64,000 nt of DNA from Salinibacterium sp. ZJ70 (GCF_011751865.2 NZ_CP061770.1:372001-436000), one strand, 5' to 3'. Shown: positions 16,107 to 26,871, counted from the stretch's first letter. Notes: a model not told the origin generated them from the sequence alone. A program made the numbers and translations.

Positions 16107-19013
16107 TCAGCGCCGGAGACGGGTGAGCACCGCATCCAGGCGCTCGACGAAGTAGTCGGCGTCGGCGGCGGTGAGCGTCATCGGCGGCTTGATCTTGAGC
16201 ACGTTCTTGCCGTCGCCCGTCGGCAGCACGATGACGCCCTCAGTGAGCAGCCCTTCGCACACCGCTGTCGCGAGCGCGCCGTCGGCCGTCATCGCGTCTC
16301 GATCCGAGACGAGCTCGAGGCCGAGGTACAGCCCCATGCCGTGCACCGCGCCGACGGACGGATGATGCGCACCGAGCGCGGCGAGACCGTCGCGCAGATG
16401 GTCGCCCACGATGCGGGCGTTCTCGATGAGCTGCTCGTCCTCGAGGATGTCGAGCACGGTGTTGCCGACGACGCAGCTCACGGGGCTGCCGCCCGCCGAC
16501 GAGAAGAAGCTGCCCTCGGCGGCGAACGCCTCGGCGATCGCGCGCGTCGTGATGACGGCGCCGAGCGGCTGGCCGTTGCCGATCGACTTCGCGATCGTGA
16601 TGACATCCGGCACCGCGCCCTGCTGCTCGAACGCCCAGAAGTGGTGGCCGAGACGCCCGAAGCCCACCTGCACCTCATCGGCGATGCAGAGCCCGCCCGC
16701 GGCGCGCACGGCTGCGTAGACGCCCGCGAGGTAGCCGTCGGGAAGCAGCACGCCGCCTCCGTTGCCGAAGACGGCCTCGCCGATGACCCCAGCGGGCGGG
16801 GCGCCCTCGGCGACGAGCTGGGACACGAGCTCCGCGAAATCAGCGACGTATGCGGGGCCCGAGTCCGGGCCGCGATAGGTGCCGCGCACGGGGTTCGGCA
16901 CATCCGCGAGCCGCACCCAGTCGGGGCGCGAGGAGAGCGCGTGCGGGTTGTCGTTGAGGCTCGACGACACCGCATCCGAGGCCATCGACCAGCCGTGGTA
17001 CGCCTCGCGCAGGCCGATCACGGTGGGGCGCCCGGTCGCCGCACGCACGAGGCGGATCGCGAGATCCACGGCCTCGGTGCCGCTGTTGACGAGGAACACC
17101 GTGTCGAGACCCTCCGGGGCGAGGGCGGCGAGGCGCTCGCTGTAGCGCACCAGCTCGCCGTAGTGGAAGCGCGAGTTGGTGTTGAGGCGGCGCCACTGGG
17201 CGGCCGCCGCCTCGGCGATGCGCGGATGTCCGTGGCCGACCGCGGCGACGTTGTTGACGATGTCGAGGTAGCTGCGGCCGTCTTCGTCGAGAAGGTAATG
17301 CCGCCACCCGCGCTCGATGCGCGGCGGGTTCGCGAAGTAGCGCTCGTGCACGCGAGCGAAGGCGGCTTCGCGGCGCTCGAGCAGAGCGGATGCGGGCACC
17401 GCTGTCGAGGAGGGAACCCCCGGATCAGGAGAGGGCGCCTCGATGCCGATCCAGGCGAGCGGGTCGGGGCAGACCTCAGCCCAGAGCGCGCGCTCGCTCG
17501 CGCGGATGCGGGTGGGCGGAGTGAGGCCGGGGAGCCGGGCGGCAGCGATGCGAAGGCGCTCGCCGGAGGTGCCGAGCGGGTCGCCCGCCGCGACAGCGCC
17601 CGTCGTGGCGTCGCGCGCGCCGTCGATGCGCAGCTCCGCCCCGCCGGCGGCGAGCACGAGCGTGCCGTCCTCATCGACGCGCGCCTCACCCGCGAACGGA
17701 GCCGCGAGCGGGGTGCCGGCGTCGAGGAAGAGCGAGACTCCGAGAGAGACGGACCGCGGAGGGGTGGAGCTGAGGGCGATGCCGTGATCGGGGCGGGCTT
17801 CGCCGTGGCGGGTGGCGACGACCGAGCCGGGTTCGCGCGTGCGCTCCGCTTCGGCCCCCGCTGTGCCGCCGTCGAGCCAGGCGCCCGCATCCCACACGGA
17901 GGAGTACACGGACAGGTCGAGGTGCGTGACGGCGGTGCCCTCATGCAGCAGCGACGCGGTGGCAGCGGGGGCGTCGGCGAGCGGGCGCAGGGCGGCGCGT
18001 AGCACCAGCGCGGCTTCATCCATCCTCGTCTCCAGCGCCGTGCGCAGCACCGTCGCGTTGCGATCCACCTCGCGAGAGACGTGCGGATTGTCGTCGTCGA
18101 GGGCGAGCTGGTGGTGAGCGGCGGCCACCAGAACGGCGGCGCGCAGTGTGACGAGCGGCCACAGCGCCCGGATCTCCGCGTCATCGAGCGGCGTGATCGC
18201 GTCGAAGGCGCGCACCTGGTCGAGCACGCGCCAGGGCTCCCCGGGGGTGTGGGCGAGCAGTGTCGTCGTGCCCACCGCGAGCTCGGCGACGCGCCACCCT
18301 GACGACAGGTCGCCGAAGTCGATGACGCCCGAGATGCGCTCGCCCGCGGCATCGGCGACGACGTTGTCATCGGTGATGTCGCCGTGGATGAGCTGCACCG
18401 GCAGACGGTCGGCCAGATCGCGGAGGCGCTCGGTGGCGCGCTCGGCTGCGGCCGTCACGCGGGCGCGCTCGTCGGGGTCCGGGATGCTGGGGGTGAGCTC
18501 GCGAACCAGATCGGAGGCGAGCCTCAGATCCCACCCGGTGCGCGGTGCCTCCTCGTGCGGCAGGCCGGCGAGGGCGGCGGCCACGCGCGCGGCTGTCTCG
18601 CCGAGCGATGTCGCGAGAGCGGGTGAGGGGGGCAGCTCGGTGAGCGGTGTGCCTTCGATCCACGTGACGCAGCGCACGGGGAGCTCGACGCCGTCGACGT
18701 GCGCGAGCGCGAGGTCGTCGCCCGCGAGCGTCTGTCGGGCGGCGGGCACCGCGATCTCGGGTGCCGCGGTCGCGATCCGCTCGAACGCGAGGTGCTGCAG
18801 TCGCAGCTGCTCGATCGGGAGGCCCGGGTTGCCGAGCTTCAGCACGAACCGGCCTTCGGGGGTGTCGACGCGGAAGTTGCGGTCCTGCTGGCTCCCGAGC
18901 TCGACGGCGGTGTCGGCGTCGAGGCCCCACAGCTCACGCAGGACGCGCGTCGCATCCGCGATCCCTACGTTCGGGCGCGGCAAGCTGAAGTCGACGGATT
19001 CAGACGTGGACAC
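16107..19013 (-). CDS. Fusion of APH-type kinase, M23-like domain and class III aminotransferase/phospholyase
   Basis: 968 residues with three parts. Residues 1-330 are an aminoglycoside/choline-kinase fold: Lys59, the catalytic loop HGDITDDN at 210-217 and the metal-binding IDFGD at 231-235. Residues ~345-500 resemble a peptidase M23 beta-barrel, but I see no complete zinc-binding HxH, so it is probably not catalytic. Residues ~545-968 are a PLP enzyme of aminotransferase class III with Lys809 in ITIAKSIGNG. Human hydroxylysine kinase and the AGXT2L phospholyases are the separate counterparts, and kinase/lyase fusions of this kind are known in bacteria. I infer phosphorylation of an amino alcohol (ethanolamine or hydroxylysine type) followed by elimination of phosphate and ammonia. 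GTG start with AAGAGG at 19021-19026; a tetranucleotide array lies upstream. Confidence 0.85.
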   Translation of the reverse strand: MSTSESVDFSLPRPNVGIADATRVLRELWGLDADTAVELGSQQDRNFRVDTPEGRFVLKLGNPGLPIEQLRLQHLAFERIATAAPEIAVPAARQTLAGDDLALAHVDGVELPVRCVTWIEGTPLTELPPSPALATSLGETAARVAAALAGLPHEEAPRTGWDLRLASDLVRELTPSIPDPDERARVTAAAERATERLRDLADRLPVQLIHGDITDDNVVADAAGERISGVIDFGDLSSGWRVAELAVGTTTLLAHTPGEPWRVLDQVRAFDAITPLDDAEIRALWPLVTLRAAVLVAAAHHQLALDDDNPHVSREVDRNATVLRTALETRMDEAALVLRAALRPLADAPAATASLLHEGTAVTHLDLSVYSSVWDAGAWLDGGTAGAEAERTREPGSVVATRHGEARPDHGIALSSTPPRSVSLGVSLFLDAGTPLAAPFAGEARVDEDGTLVLAAGGAELRIDGARDATTGAVAAGDPLGTSGERLRIAAARLPGLTPPTRIRASERALWAEVCPDPLAWIGIEAPSPDPGVPSSTAVPASALLERREAAFARVHERYFANPPRIERGWRHYLLDEDGRSYLDIVNNVAAVGHGHPRIAEAAAAQWRRLNTNSRFHYGELVRYSERLAALAPEGLDTVFLVNSGTEAVDLAIRLVRAATGRPTVIGLREAYHGWSMASDAVSSSLNDNPHALSSRPDWVRLADVPNPVRGTYRGPDSGPAYVADFAELVSQLVAEGAPPAGVIGEAVFGNGGGVLLPDGYLAGVYAAVRAAGGLCIADEVQVGFGRLGHHFWAFEQQGAVPDVITIAKSIGNGQPLGAVITTRAIAEAFAAEGSFFSSAGGSPVSCVVGNTVLDILEDEQLIENARIVGDHLRDGLAALGAHHPSVGAVHGMGLYLGLELVSDRDAMTADGALATAVCEGLLTEGVIVLPTGDGKNVLKIKPPMTLTAADADYFVERLDAVLTRLRR

Positions 19014-19044
19014 GACAACACCTCTTCATGTGCGGGTGTCTCGA

Positions 19045-19050
19045 ATCCTA
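19045..19050 (-). promoter_or_regulatory. Putative -10 element of the fusion gene
   Basis: TAGGAT on the minus strand, 31 bases before the GTG start. A -35 element spaced 17 bp away would fall inside the CTGG array, so array length changes would alter what lies upstream of the core promoter. Confidence 0.4.
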
Positions 19051-19057
19051 GAGAATC

Positions 19058-19107
<50 letters not shown>

Positions 19108-19132
19108 TCGGTGTCGCCGTCGCCTCTCGACT

Positions 19133-19187
19133 GAGGGGTCGCGAATGACGGGTATGACGGCGTGTCATCGGTCATTCGCGACCCCTC
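19133..19187. repeat. Palindromic intergenic element, copy B
   Basis: 55-bp element with perfect 17-bp arms GAGGGGTCGCGAATGAC and 19171-19187; the centre carries GGCGTGTC. Relative to copies A and C, the arm base changes A to G on the left and T to C on the right, a paired change that keeps the stem. Its right edge overlaps the last two bases of the MpaB-like gene, for which it may serve as terminator. Confidence 0.88.
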
Positions 19188-19929
19188 ACAGAAGGGAAGT
19201 GGGGGCGGACGGCATGAGCAGTCGCGAGGGCAGCTGACGGATGCGCCGCGGGGCGAGGTGCGCGATCGCGCGCGCCGTCGCGAGGGCCACGCGTTCGCGC
19301 CGCGGGCGACGGGGGAGTCGGTACGCGTCGCGCACGGCATCCGGCAGCAGCGCTGCGGTCGAGAGGCGTGCGAGCGGCATCGCGAGACGCACCCACCCGG
19401 GCACGGTGCCGCGCGCCGGATGCAGCACCGCGTGCGCGAGAGCGCGCGCGGTGTCGTCGACAGCGAGCGTCGGCAGCATCGCCTCCCAGTACGCCGCGAA
19501 CGCCGCGCGGTCGGCGGGCCACAGCTCGGCGGGCACCTGCAGGCTCGTGCCGAAGCGGGCGGATGCGGCGTACACCTCTTCGGCGACGTCCTCGCGGAGC
19601 GGGGTGAAGAGGGCATCGTGCACGCGCGTGCCCGTGTCGTAGAGCGTCGCCGCGACCCAGAGCTGCGGTTCCGCATCCGTGGCTCCCGGGATCCCGCGGT
19701 GGGCGTCATCCACCCAGCGGGCCGCGGTCTCCGCGACCTCGGGGGAGCCGACACCGAGCGCGTACACGTAGCCGAGGGTGTGCCGAAGCCGCCGCATCGG
19801 ATCGCGGGTGAAGTCGCTGTGCGCAGCGACAGCACGCGCGACGGTCGGATGCGCGAGCTGCAGCAGCAGCGCCGCCCCGCCGCCGAGCACGAGCGAACCC
19901 TCGGCGAGGTAGTCGCGGGCGGTCGTCAT
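19186..19929 (-). CDS. MpaB/DUF2236 family (oxygenase-like) protein
   Basis: 247 residues, mostly helical, with LLQLAHPTVARAVAAHSDF and the conserved RLRHTLGYVYALGVGSPE and DDAHRGI segments of the DUF2236 family. This family includes the rubber oxygenase Lcp and the MpaB oxygenase, which use histidine-coordinated b-type heme. The family His residues (AHP, AHSDF, RHT) are present. The substrate is unknown. I chose ATG 19929; upstream in-frame sequence is low-complexity. The stop codon lies within palindromic element B. The gene is divergent from sucC. Confidence 0.75.
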   Translation of the reverse strand: MTTARDYLAEGSLVLGGGAALLLQLAHPTVARAVAAHSDFTRDPMRRLRHTLGYVYALGVGSPEVAETAARWVDDAHRGIPGATDAEPQLWVAATLYDTGTRVHDALFTPLREDVAEEVYAASARFGTSLQVPAELWPADRAAFAAYWEAMLPTLAVDDTARALAHAVLHPARGTVPGWVRLAMPLARLSTAALLPDAVRDAYRLPRRPRRERVALATARAIAHLAPRRIRQLPSRLLMPSAPTSLL

Positions 19930-20079
19930 CGGCCTATTCTTCTCCGCGGCCCTCGCGTCCGCCTGAGCGGGCCCTTCATCCCTTCGGGCGGATGCGCCGC
20001 CCCTTGGGGAGGGCGACCCGCCGCCCGACGGCGGATTTCGGGGCGGGGGCGGCGTGTCGTCCTCCCTGAGCGAGCGGGG

Positions 20080-20085
20080 TAGAGT
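20080..20085 (+). promoter_or_regulatory. Putative -10 of sucCD
   Basis: TAGAGT. Transcription would start near 20092, just before two tandem inverted-repeat operators (20100-20133), leaving an ~88-base leader to the sucC GTG. Confidence 0.4.
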
Positions 20086-20099
20086 GGCACACGGCCATT

Positions 20100-20133
20100 T
20101 ATCTCGACGTCGAACTATCTCGGCGTCGAGAGA
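20100..20133 (+). promoter_or_regulatory. Two tandem operators upstream of sucC, shared with icd
   Basis: Site 1 (20100-20117) is TATCTCGA-CG-TCGAACTA and site 2 (20116-20133) is TATCTCGG-CG-TCGAGAGA. Both are imperfect copies of the perfect repeat TATCTCGATGTCGAGATA found upstream of icd (35957-35974). A position just after the predicted transcription start fits repression by road-block. Confidence 0.7.
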
Positions 20134-20180
20134 GTTCAGGCCCCCCAACATTTCCGCCGCGATGTGAAAGAAGCGACAGC

Positions 20181-21347
20181 GTGGATCTCTACGAGTACCA
20201 GGCCCGCGACGTGTTCGAGAAGTACGGGGTTCCCGTACTTGCTGGCATCGTCGCAGACACCCCCGCCGAGGCGCGAGCCGCGGCCGAGAAGATCGGCGGC
20301 GTGACCGTCGTCAAGGCGCAGGTCAAGACCGGAGGTCGCGGCAAGGCCGGCGGCGTCAAGGTCGCCAAGACTGCGGATGACGCGGAGGCCGCCGCAGAGG
20401 CGATCCTCGGTCTCGACATCAAGGGCCATGTCGTCAAGCGCGTCATGGTGGCCCAGGGTGCCGACATCGCGGAGGAGTACTACTTCTCGGTGCTGCTCGA
20501 CCGCGCCAACCGCTCGTACCTGAGCCTCGCCTCCTACGAGGGCGGCATGGAGATCGAGCAGCTCGCCGAGGAGCGCCCCGACGCGCTCGCGCGCATCGAG
20601 ATCGACCCGCTCACCGGCATCGACCTCGACAAGGCGAAGGAGATCGCGGTCGCCGCGAAGTTCCCCGCCGAGATCGTCGACAAGGTCGCCCCCGTCTTCG
20701 TGAAGCTCTACGAGGTGTACACGGGCGAAGACGCCACCCTCGTCGAGGTGAACCCGCTCGTGCTCACCGGATCCGGTGAGATCGTCGCGCTCGACGGCAA
20801 GGTCTCGCTCGACGGCAACGCGAGCGAGGTGCGTCACCCCGAGCACGAAGCGCTCGAGGACAAGGACGCCGCAGACCCGCTCGAGGCGAAGGCGAAGGCC
20901 GCGGGCCTCAACTACGTCAAGCTCGACGGCCAGGTCGGCATCATCGGCAACGGCGCGGGCCTCGTCATGTCGACGCTCGACGTCGTCGCGTACGCCGGTG
21001 AGAACCACGGCGGCGTCAAGCCCGCCAACTTCCTCGACATCGGAGGCGGCGCCTCGGCCACGGTCATGGCCGACGGCCTCGACGTCATCCTCGGCGACGA
21101 GCAGGTCAAGAGCGTGTTCGTGAACGTCTTCGGCGGCATCACCTCGTGCGTCGCCGTCGCGGAGGGCATCGTGAAGGCGCTGGAGATCCTCGGCGACGCG
21201 GCCACCAAGCCGCTCGTCGTCCGTCTCGACGGCAACCAGGTGGAGGAGGGCCGCGCGATCCTCGCGGCCGCCAACCACCCGCTCGTCACCGTTGCCACCT
21301 CGATGGACCAGGGCGCCGACAAGGCCGCCGAGCTGGCTGCGAAGTAA
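20181..21347 (+). CDS. sucC: Succinyl-CoA ligase, beta subunit
   Basis: 388 residues, normal for the family. The N-terminal ATP-grasp domain starts [19 protein letters not shown] and includes [16 protein letters not shown]. The C-terminal flavodoxin-like domain carries [12 protein letters not shown] and [19 protein letters not shown], the region that meets the alpha-subunit phosphohistidine. Works with SucD to make ATP or GTP from succinyl-CoA in the TCA cycle. GTG start behind a GAAAGAAG ribosome site. Thirteen bases separate it from sucD, so they form one operon, probably controlled by the operators at 20100-20133. Confidence 0.98.
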   Translation: MDLYEYQARDVFEKYGVPVLAGIVADTPAEARAAAEKIGGVTVVKAQVKTGGRGKAGGVKVAKTADDAEAAAEAILGLDIKGHVVKRVMVAQGADIAEEYYFSVLLDRANRSYLSLASYEGGMEIEQLAEERPDALARIEIDPLTGIDLDKAKEIAVAAKFPAEIVDKVAPVFVKLYEVYTGEDATLVEVNPLVLTGSGEIVALDGKVSLDGNASEVRHPEHEALEDKDAADPLEAKAKAAGLNYVKLDGQVGIIGNGAGLVMSTLDVVAYAGENHGGVKPANFLDIGGGASATVMADGLDVILGDEQVKSVFVNVFGGITSCVAVAEGIVKALEILGDAATKPLVVRLDGNQVEEGRAILAAANHPLVTVATSMDQGADKAAELAAK

Positions 21348-21354
21348 GGACTAG

Positions 21355-22251
<897 letters not shown>

Positions 22252-22273
22252 TTCCGCGGATCCGTCCGCATGC

Positions 22274-22310
22274 GACGCGCCCCCATCCGGTTGCCGGATC
22301 GGGGCGCGTC
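22274..22310 (+). terminator. Terminator hairpin after sucCD
   Basis: Outer 10-bp stem GACGCGCCCC with 22301-22310, an inner 6-bp stem ATCCGG/CCGGAT, and a 3-base loop, starting 22 bases after the sucD stop. Confidence 0.85.
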
Positions 22311-22357
22311 GTCGTTCAGGCAGGTTCGACGCGGGGGTGGCGCTCTAGGCTGTCGGC

Positions 22358-23935
22358 ATGGCTTCGACCCCCGCCCGCCGCCTCGGCGCCGTGCTCGCCA
22401 CCGTTCTGAGCGCGTCGCTTCTGCTGTCCGGCTGTACGCTCATCCCGCTGTTCGGCCCCGGGGGCGGCAGCTCCAACGAGGTGCGCCCCGGTCCGACGCG
22501 CGAGACGGTCGACCCCGATCTCGAGCGCTTCTACACGCAGGAGCTCGACTGGCGCTCTGACTGCGGCACGGAGCGCGTCGACTGCACGGATGTCACGGTG
22601 CCGCTCGACTGGTCGGAGCCGACGGGTGAGACGATCACGATCGCCATCGCGCGCCATCGAGCCTCGGGCACACCGATCGGCTCGCTGCTCGTGAACCCGG
22701 GCGGACCGGGCGGCTCAGGCTTCGACTTCGTTGCGTATTCGGCTCCCTACATCGTGAGCTCTGAGGTGCTGAAGCGATACGACGTCATCGGCTTCGACCC
22801 ACGCGGCGTCGGCGGCTCGACGGGCATCGAGTGCTTCGCCGACGACGCGGACAAGGATGAGTACCTCTACGGCACCTTCGCGAACGCCTACGGCACGCAG
22901 GGCTGGCTCGACGAGCTCACGGCGCGCGCCGCAGACTGGACCGCCTCGTGTGTGAGCAAGACGGGCGAGCTGCTCGGTCACCTCGATGCCGCATCCGTCG
23001 CGCGCGATATGGACGTCATCCGCGCGCTCCTCGGCGACACGAAGCTGAACTACCTGGGCTACTCGTACGGCACCTACCTCGGCACCATGTACGCCGAGCT
23101 GTTCCCGAAGAAGGTGGGTCGGATGGTGCTCGACGGCGCCGTCGACCCGGCCGTCGGCGACCTCGAGAGCCTCGTGACGCAGATGGCGGGCTTCGACTCG
23201 GCGCTGCGCGCCTACATGGAGTGGTGCCTGCCGCAGTCGGACTGCCCGTTCCGCGGAGGGGTGGATGCGGCGCTCGCGACGGTGCGGCAGATGCTCGACA
23301 CGGTGGATGCCCGCAAGCTCACCGCCTCCGATGGGCGCGTGCTCGACTCGGCGACAGTCGCGACGGCGATCATCTACACGCTGTACTCCGAGAGCTCGTG
23401 GCCCGAGCTCTCGACGCTCTTCACACAGCTGCGCAAGATGGATGCCGACACGGTGTTCCTCTTCGCCGACGCCTACAACGACCGCGACAGCCTGGGCGAA
23501 TACAGCGGCAACTCGATGGAGATCTACACGAGTGTGATCTGCAACGAGGGCGACCTCGCGACGGATGGTGTGAGCACCCTCGACGGCATCGCGCAGATCG
23601 ACGCGGCCGCGCCGATCCTCGGCCGGTACGCGGCGTACGACGATTACGCGGTGCTCGATGTGGTGTGCTCGAACTGGCCGTTCCCGGTCGCCGACCTCCC
23701 CACGACGTTCACCGCGGAGGGCGCTGCGCCCATCATGGTGATCGGCACGACGAATGACCCCGCCACCCCCTATGCCAACGCGGTCGCACTGGCGGAGCAG
23801 CTGTCGAGCGGCTTCCTCGTGACCTATGAGGGCGAGGGGCACACGATCTACGGCAACGGCGTCCGCTGCATCGACGACATCGTCGATGCGTACCTCATCT
23901 CGGGCACTGTGCCGTCGGGCGATCCACGGTGCTGA
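22358..23935 (+). CDS. Secreted alpha/beta-hydrolase lipoprotein, tripeptidyl aminopeptidase type
   Basis: 525 residues. Signal peptide with lipobox LLSGC near residue 25. The oxyanion region VNPGGPGGSG, nucleophile elbow YLGYSYGTYLG and the late His in YEGEGHTIYG give a serine hydrolase triad. The TAP-like C-terminal domain is that of Streptomyces SlpD/SlpE and tripeptidyl aminopeptidases, so the likely role is removal of N-terminal peptides from proteins outside the cell. ATG 22358 follows TAGGCT (22346-22351) by 6 bases. The end overlaps the ptsI start by 7 bases. Confidence 0.88.
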   Translation: MASTPARRLGAVLATVLSASLLLSGCTLIPLFGPGGGSSNEVRPGPTRETVDPDLERFYTQELDWRSDCGTERVDCTDVTVPLDWSEPTGETITIAIARHRASGTPIGSLLVNPGGPGGSGFDFVAYSAPYIVSSEVLKRYDVIGFDPRGVGGSTGIECFADDADKDEYLYGTFANAYGTQGWLDELTARAADWTASCVSKTGELLGHLDAASVARDMDVIRALLGDTKLNYLGYSYGTYLGTMYAELFPKKVGRMVLDGAVDPAVGDLESLVTQMAGFDSALRAYMEWCLPQSDCPFRGGVDAALATVRQMLDTVDARKLTASDGRVLDSATVATAIIYTLYSESSWPELSTLFTQLRKMDADTVFLFADAYNDRDSLGEYSGNSMEIYTSVICNEGDLATDGVSTLDGIAQIDAAAPILGRYAAYDDYAVLDVVCSNWPFPVADLPTTFTAEGAAPIMVIGTTNDPATPYANAVALAEQLSSGFLVTYEGEGHTIYGNGVRCIDDIVDAYLISGTVPSGDPRC

Positions 23936-25581
23936 CCGGGCAGGGCGTGAGCCCTGGGCGAGCGGCGGCGCCCGCCGTGCACCTCGTGGGCCGCTTCTCG
24001 GAGCCGCTCGCGACGGCGCACGTGGCCGTGGAGCACCGTGTGCTCGAGGTGACGCGGATCGCGGCGGCGGGCGAGCGGGTCGCGGTGCGGTTCCGCGAAC
24101 TCGCGGCGGCCGCGGACGCGGAGACGTCGGCGATCCTCGAGGCGTCGGCGCTCATGGCCATCGACCCGGAGCTGCGTGCGGCGGCTGAGGCTGGCGTGCG
24201 AGACGACGGTCGCACTGCAGAGCGCGCCGTGTGGGATGCGGCGGCGCAGTTCGCCGCCCTGCTCGAGTCGCTCGGCGGGATGCACGCCGAACGGGCCGCG
24301 GATGTGCGGGATGTGCGCGACCGGATCGTGGCCGATCTGCTGGGCGTCGATCTGCCGGGCGTCCCCCGGCGGGCGGAGCCGTTCGTGCTGGTCGCTCGCG
24401 ATCTCGCCCCCGCCGACACGGTGTCGCTCGCGTCGAGCGCGTGTGTCGGCATCGTGACGCAGTTCGGCGGCCCCACGTCGCACACCGCGATCATCGCGCG
24501 GGCCCTCGGGCTGCCCGCGATCGTGGGGATGGCCGACATCGAGGCGATCCTCGACGGCGAGATGGTGCTCATCGACGGCTCGACGGGTGCCGTCGACACC
24601 TCTCCGAGCCCCGAGGATGTGGCCACGGCGGTGCACCGCGCCCCGACGCCGTACGTGGGCGACGCGATGACGGCGGACGGCATCCGCATCCCCTTGCTCG
24701 CGAACATCGGGGGCGCGGTGGATGCGCGCGCCGCGGCGGAGGCGGGTGCGGATGGCGTGGGGCTGTTCCGCACCGAGTTCTGCTTCCTTGATCGTCAGGT
24801 CGCTCCCGACTTCGATGAGCAGGTCGCCGCGTATCGTTCGGTGCTCGCGGCGTTCCCCGGCCAGATGGTGATCGCCCGCACGTTGGACGCCGGATCCGAC
24901 AAGCCGCTGCCGTTCGTCGATGTCGCCCGTGAGCAGGATGAGGCGCTCGGCTTCCGCGGGCTCCGGGTGTCCCGGCGAGATCCGGCCCTGCTCGACACGC
25001 AGCTCGCGGCGCTCGCCGCGGCCGGCGAGCAGGAGTCGGTGGATCTGCGTGTGATGGCGCCGATGGTGTCGACCCTCGAGGAGACGCGCGATTTCGCTCG
25101 GCGCGCCCGTGCGGTCGGCATCCGCAGTGTGGGGATCACGATCGAGACCCCCGCGGCGGCGATGACGGCGCGGGAGCTCATCGCCGAGCTGGATTTCGTG
25201 AGCATCGGCACGAACGATCTCACCCAGTACACGATGGCCGCCGATCGCCACCTCGGCGAGCTCTCGGACCTCGTGGATGTGTGGCAGCCGGCCGTGCTTC
25301 GCCTCATCGCGCTCATCGGGGAGGCGGGTCTCGCATCCGGCAAGCCGGTGGGTGTGTGCGGGGAAGCCGCCGCCGACCCCGCCCTCGCTCCCGTGCTGGT
25401 GGGACTCGGGGCGACGGAGCTGTCGATGAGCGCCCGCGCCCTCGGGGATGTCGCCGCAGCGCTCGCGGTGGTGGACGGTGCCGCGTGCACCCGCGCCGCA
25501 CGCGCGGCGATCGCCGCCCCCACCGCAGCCGAGGCGCGCGCGGCCGCCGTCGCGATCCTCACGGAGGCCGCGTCCGCGTGA
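23929..25581 (+). CDS. ptsI: PTS enzyme I (phosphoenolpyruvate-protein phosphotransferase)
   Basis: 550 residues. It transfers phosphate from PEP to HPr at the head of the sugar phosphotransferase system. The phosphohistidine domain has GGPTSHTAIIARALG. The PEP-binding barrel has GADGVGLFRTEFCFL, VMAPMVSTLEE, SIGTNDLTQY and the active-site Cys in GVCGEAAAD. GTG 23929 lies inside the end of the peptidase gene (7-base overlap), implying coupling. No HPr or enzyme II gene is in the window, so its partners must be elsewhere. Confidence 0.95.
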   Translation: MLTGQGVSPGRAAAPAVHLVGRFSEPLATAHVAVEHRVLEVTRIAAAGERVAVRFRELAAAADAETSAILEASALMAIDPELRAAAEAGVRDDGRTAERAVWDAAAQFAALLESLGGMHAERAADVRDVRDRIVADLLGVDLPGVPRRAEPFVLVARDLAPADTVSLASSACVGIVTQFGGPTSHTAIIARALGLPAIVGMADIEAILDGEMVLIDGSTGAVDTSPSPEDVATAVHRAPTPYVGDAMTADGIRIPLLANIGGAVDARAAAEAGADGVGLFRTEFCFLDRQVAPDFDEQVAAYRSVLAAFPGQMVIARTLDAGSDKPLPFVDVAREQDEALGFRGLRVSRRDPALLDTQLAALAAAGEQESVDLRVMAPMVSTLEETRDFARRARAVGIRSVGITIETPAAAMTARELIAELDFVSIGTNDLTQYTMAADRHLGELSDLVDVWQPAVLRLIALIGEAGLASGKPVGVCGEAAADPALAPVLVGLGATELSMSARALGDVAAALAVVDGAACTRAARAAIAAPTAAEARAAAVAILTEAASA

Positions 25582-25632
25582 GAGCTGCGCGCCACCCCGG
25601 CGTCGGAGGCGCGGCGACGTAGGCTACGGGGC

Positions 25633-26871
25633 GTGACCCGCCGCCTCACTCTGCTGTTCTCTGCCTTCGAGGCGCTGCTGGTGGTCGCGATCGGCGTCGC
25701 CATTCCGCTGCTGCCGGCGACGATCCTGTGGGCCGCGCACTTCGGCTTCGCCCCCGACTGGGCGGGCTTCTGGCGCGCCGCGGTGGATGTGTGGCTCATC
25801 GGCCACGGCGTCGACGTGACCTTCGTGCTCGATGAGGCGACCGCCGCGTCGATCGGCGCTCCCGCCGGCACCCGCGTGCTCGTGTCGATCGCCGCCCTCG
25901 GCTTCGCGCTCCTGACGCTTGTGCTCGGTGTGCGCGCGGGCGGGCGGATCGCCGAGACGGGGCACCGCGCGCTCGGCGAGCTGGCGAGCCTCGGCGTGTT
26001 CGCGGCGCTCTCGTTCCTCGTCACCTTCTCCGCCCTCCACGCCGACGCGCGTCCGTCGCTCTGGCAGGGGGCCCTGCTGCCGACGCTCGTCTACGGCACG
26101 GGTCTGCTGCTGGGTGTGCTGCGCGCGGGAGCCGAGCAGGGCCCGGATGCGAACGGCAGCTCGCTGCGCGACTGGATCGCCGACTGGCGGCCGCGCACGC
26201 GCGCATCCGTCGGCGCCGCTCTCACGGCGGGGGCGGCATCCGTCACCCTCACCCTCGCGGTGAGCGCGATCGCGGTGACGGTCCTCCTGTTCGCGGGCTA
26301 CGCGCAGATGATCAGCCTCTACGAGACCCTCCACACCGAAGTGCTGGGCGGCTTCGTGCTGACGGCGGGACAGCTCGCGTTCATGCCGAACGTGGTCGTG
26401 TGGGCGATGTCGTGGTTCCTCGGCCCCGGCTTCGCGCTCGGTGAGGGCTCGCTCGTGTCGCCGCTCGGCACAGCGGTCGGGCCGCTTCCCGCGATCCCGA
26501 TGCTCGGCGCCCTTCCCGCGGGAGGGCTCGACTTCGGTTTCGCGGGGCTCGCGGTGCCGGTTGCGGCGGGGTTCATCGCGGGAGCGCTCGTGCGTTCGCG
26601 TGTGCTGCGTCAGCTCGGCGACGCCTCGCGGGCTCTCTGGTTCGCGATCGTCGCGGTCGCGGGCGGCGTCTTCGGCGGGCTCCTCGCGGGCCTGCTTGCG
26701 GCGGCCTCCGCGGGGGCGATGGGACCGGGTCGATTCAGCGCGGTGGGCCCGGATGCGCTCGCCGTGGGTCTCGCGGCGGCGGGGCTCTTCGCACTCGGCA
26801 TCGCCATCGGGCTCGCCGCCGCGGTCCCGTCGCGCGTCACGGCTCGTCTCACCGAATCCGCCTCGCGATAA
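25633..26871 (+). CDS. perM: PerM-like membrane protein (DUF6350)
   Basis: 412 residues with about nine or ten hydrophobic segments and Ala/Gly-rich loops, matching the DUF6350/PerM family. In mycobacteria perM precedes purN and purH, the same order as here, and PerM is linked to cell division and persistence in the host. GTG 25633 follows TAGGCT (25620-25625) by 7 bases. The stop codon TAA (26869-26871) is also the first three bases of the likely purN -10, TAAGCT. Confidence 0.8.
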   Translation: MTRRLTLLFSAFEALLVVAIGVAIPLLPATILWAAHFGFAPDWAGFWRAAVDVWLIGHGVDVTFVLDEATAASIGAPAGTRVLVSIAALGFALLTLVLGVRAGGRIAETGHRALGELASLGVFAALSFLVTFSALHADARPSLWQGALLPTLVYGTGLLLGVLRAGAEQGPDANGSSLRDWIADWRPRTRASVGAALTAGAASVTLTLAVSAIAVTVLLFAGYAQMISLYETLHTEVLGGFVLTAGQLAFMPNVVVWAMSWFLGPGFALGEGSLVSPLGTAVGPLPAIPMLGALPAGGLDFGFAGLAVPVAAGFIAGALVRSRVLRQLGDASRALWFAIVAVAGGVFGGLLAGLLAAASAGAMGPGRFSAVGPDALAVGLAAAGLFALGIAIGLAAAVPSRVTARLTESASR

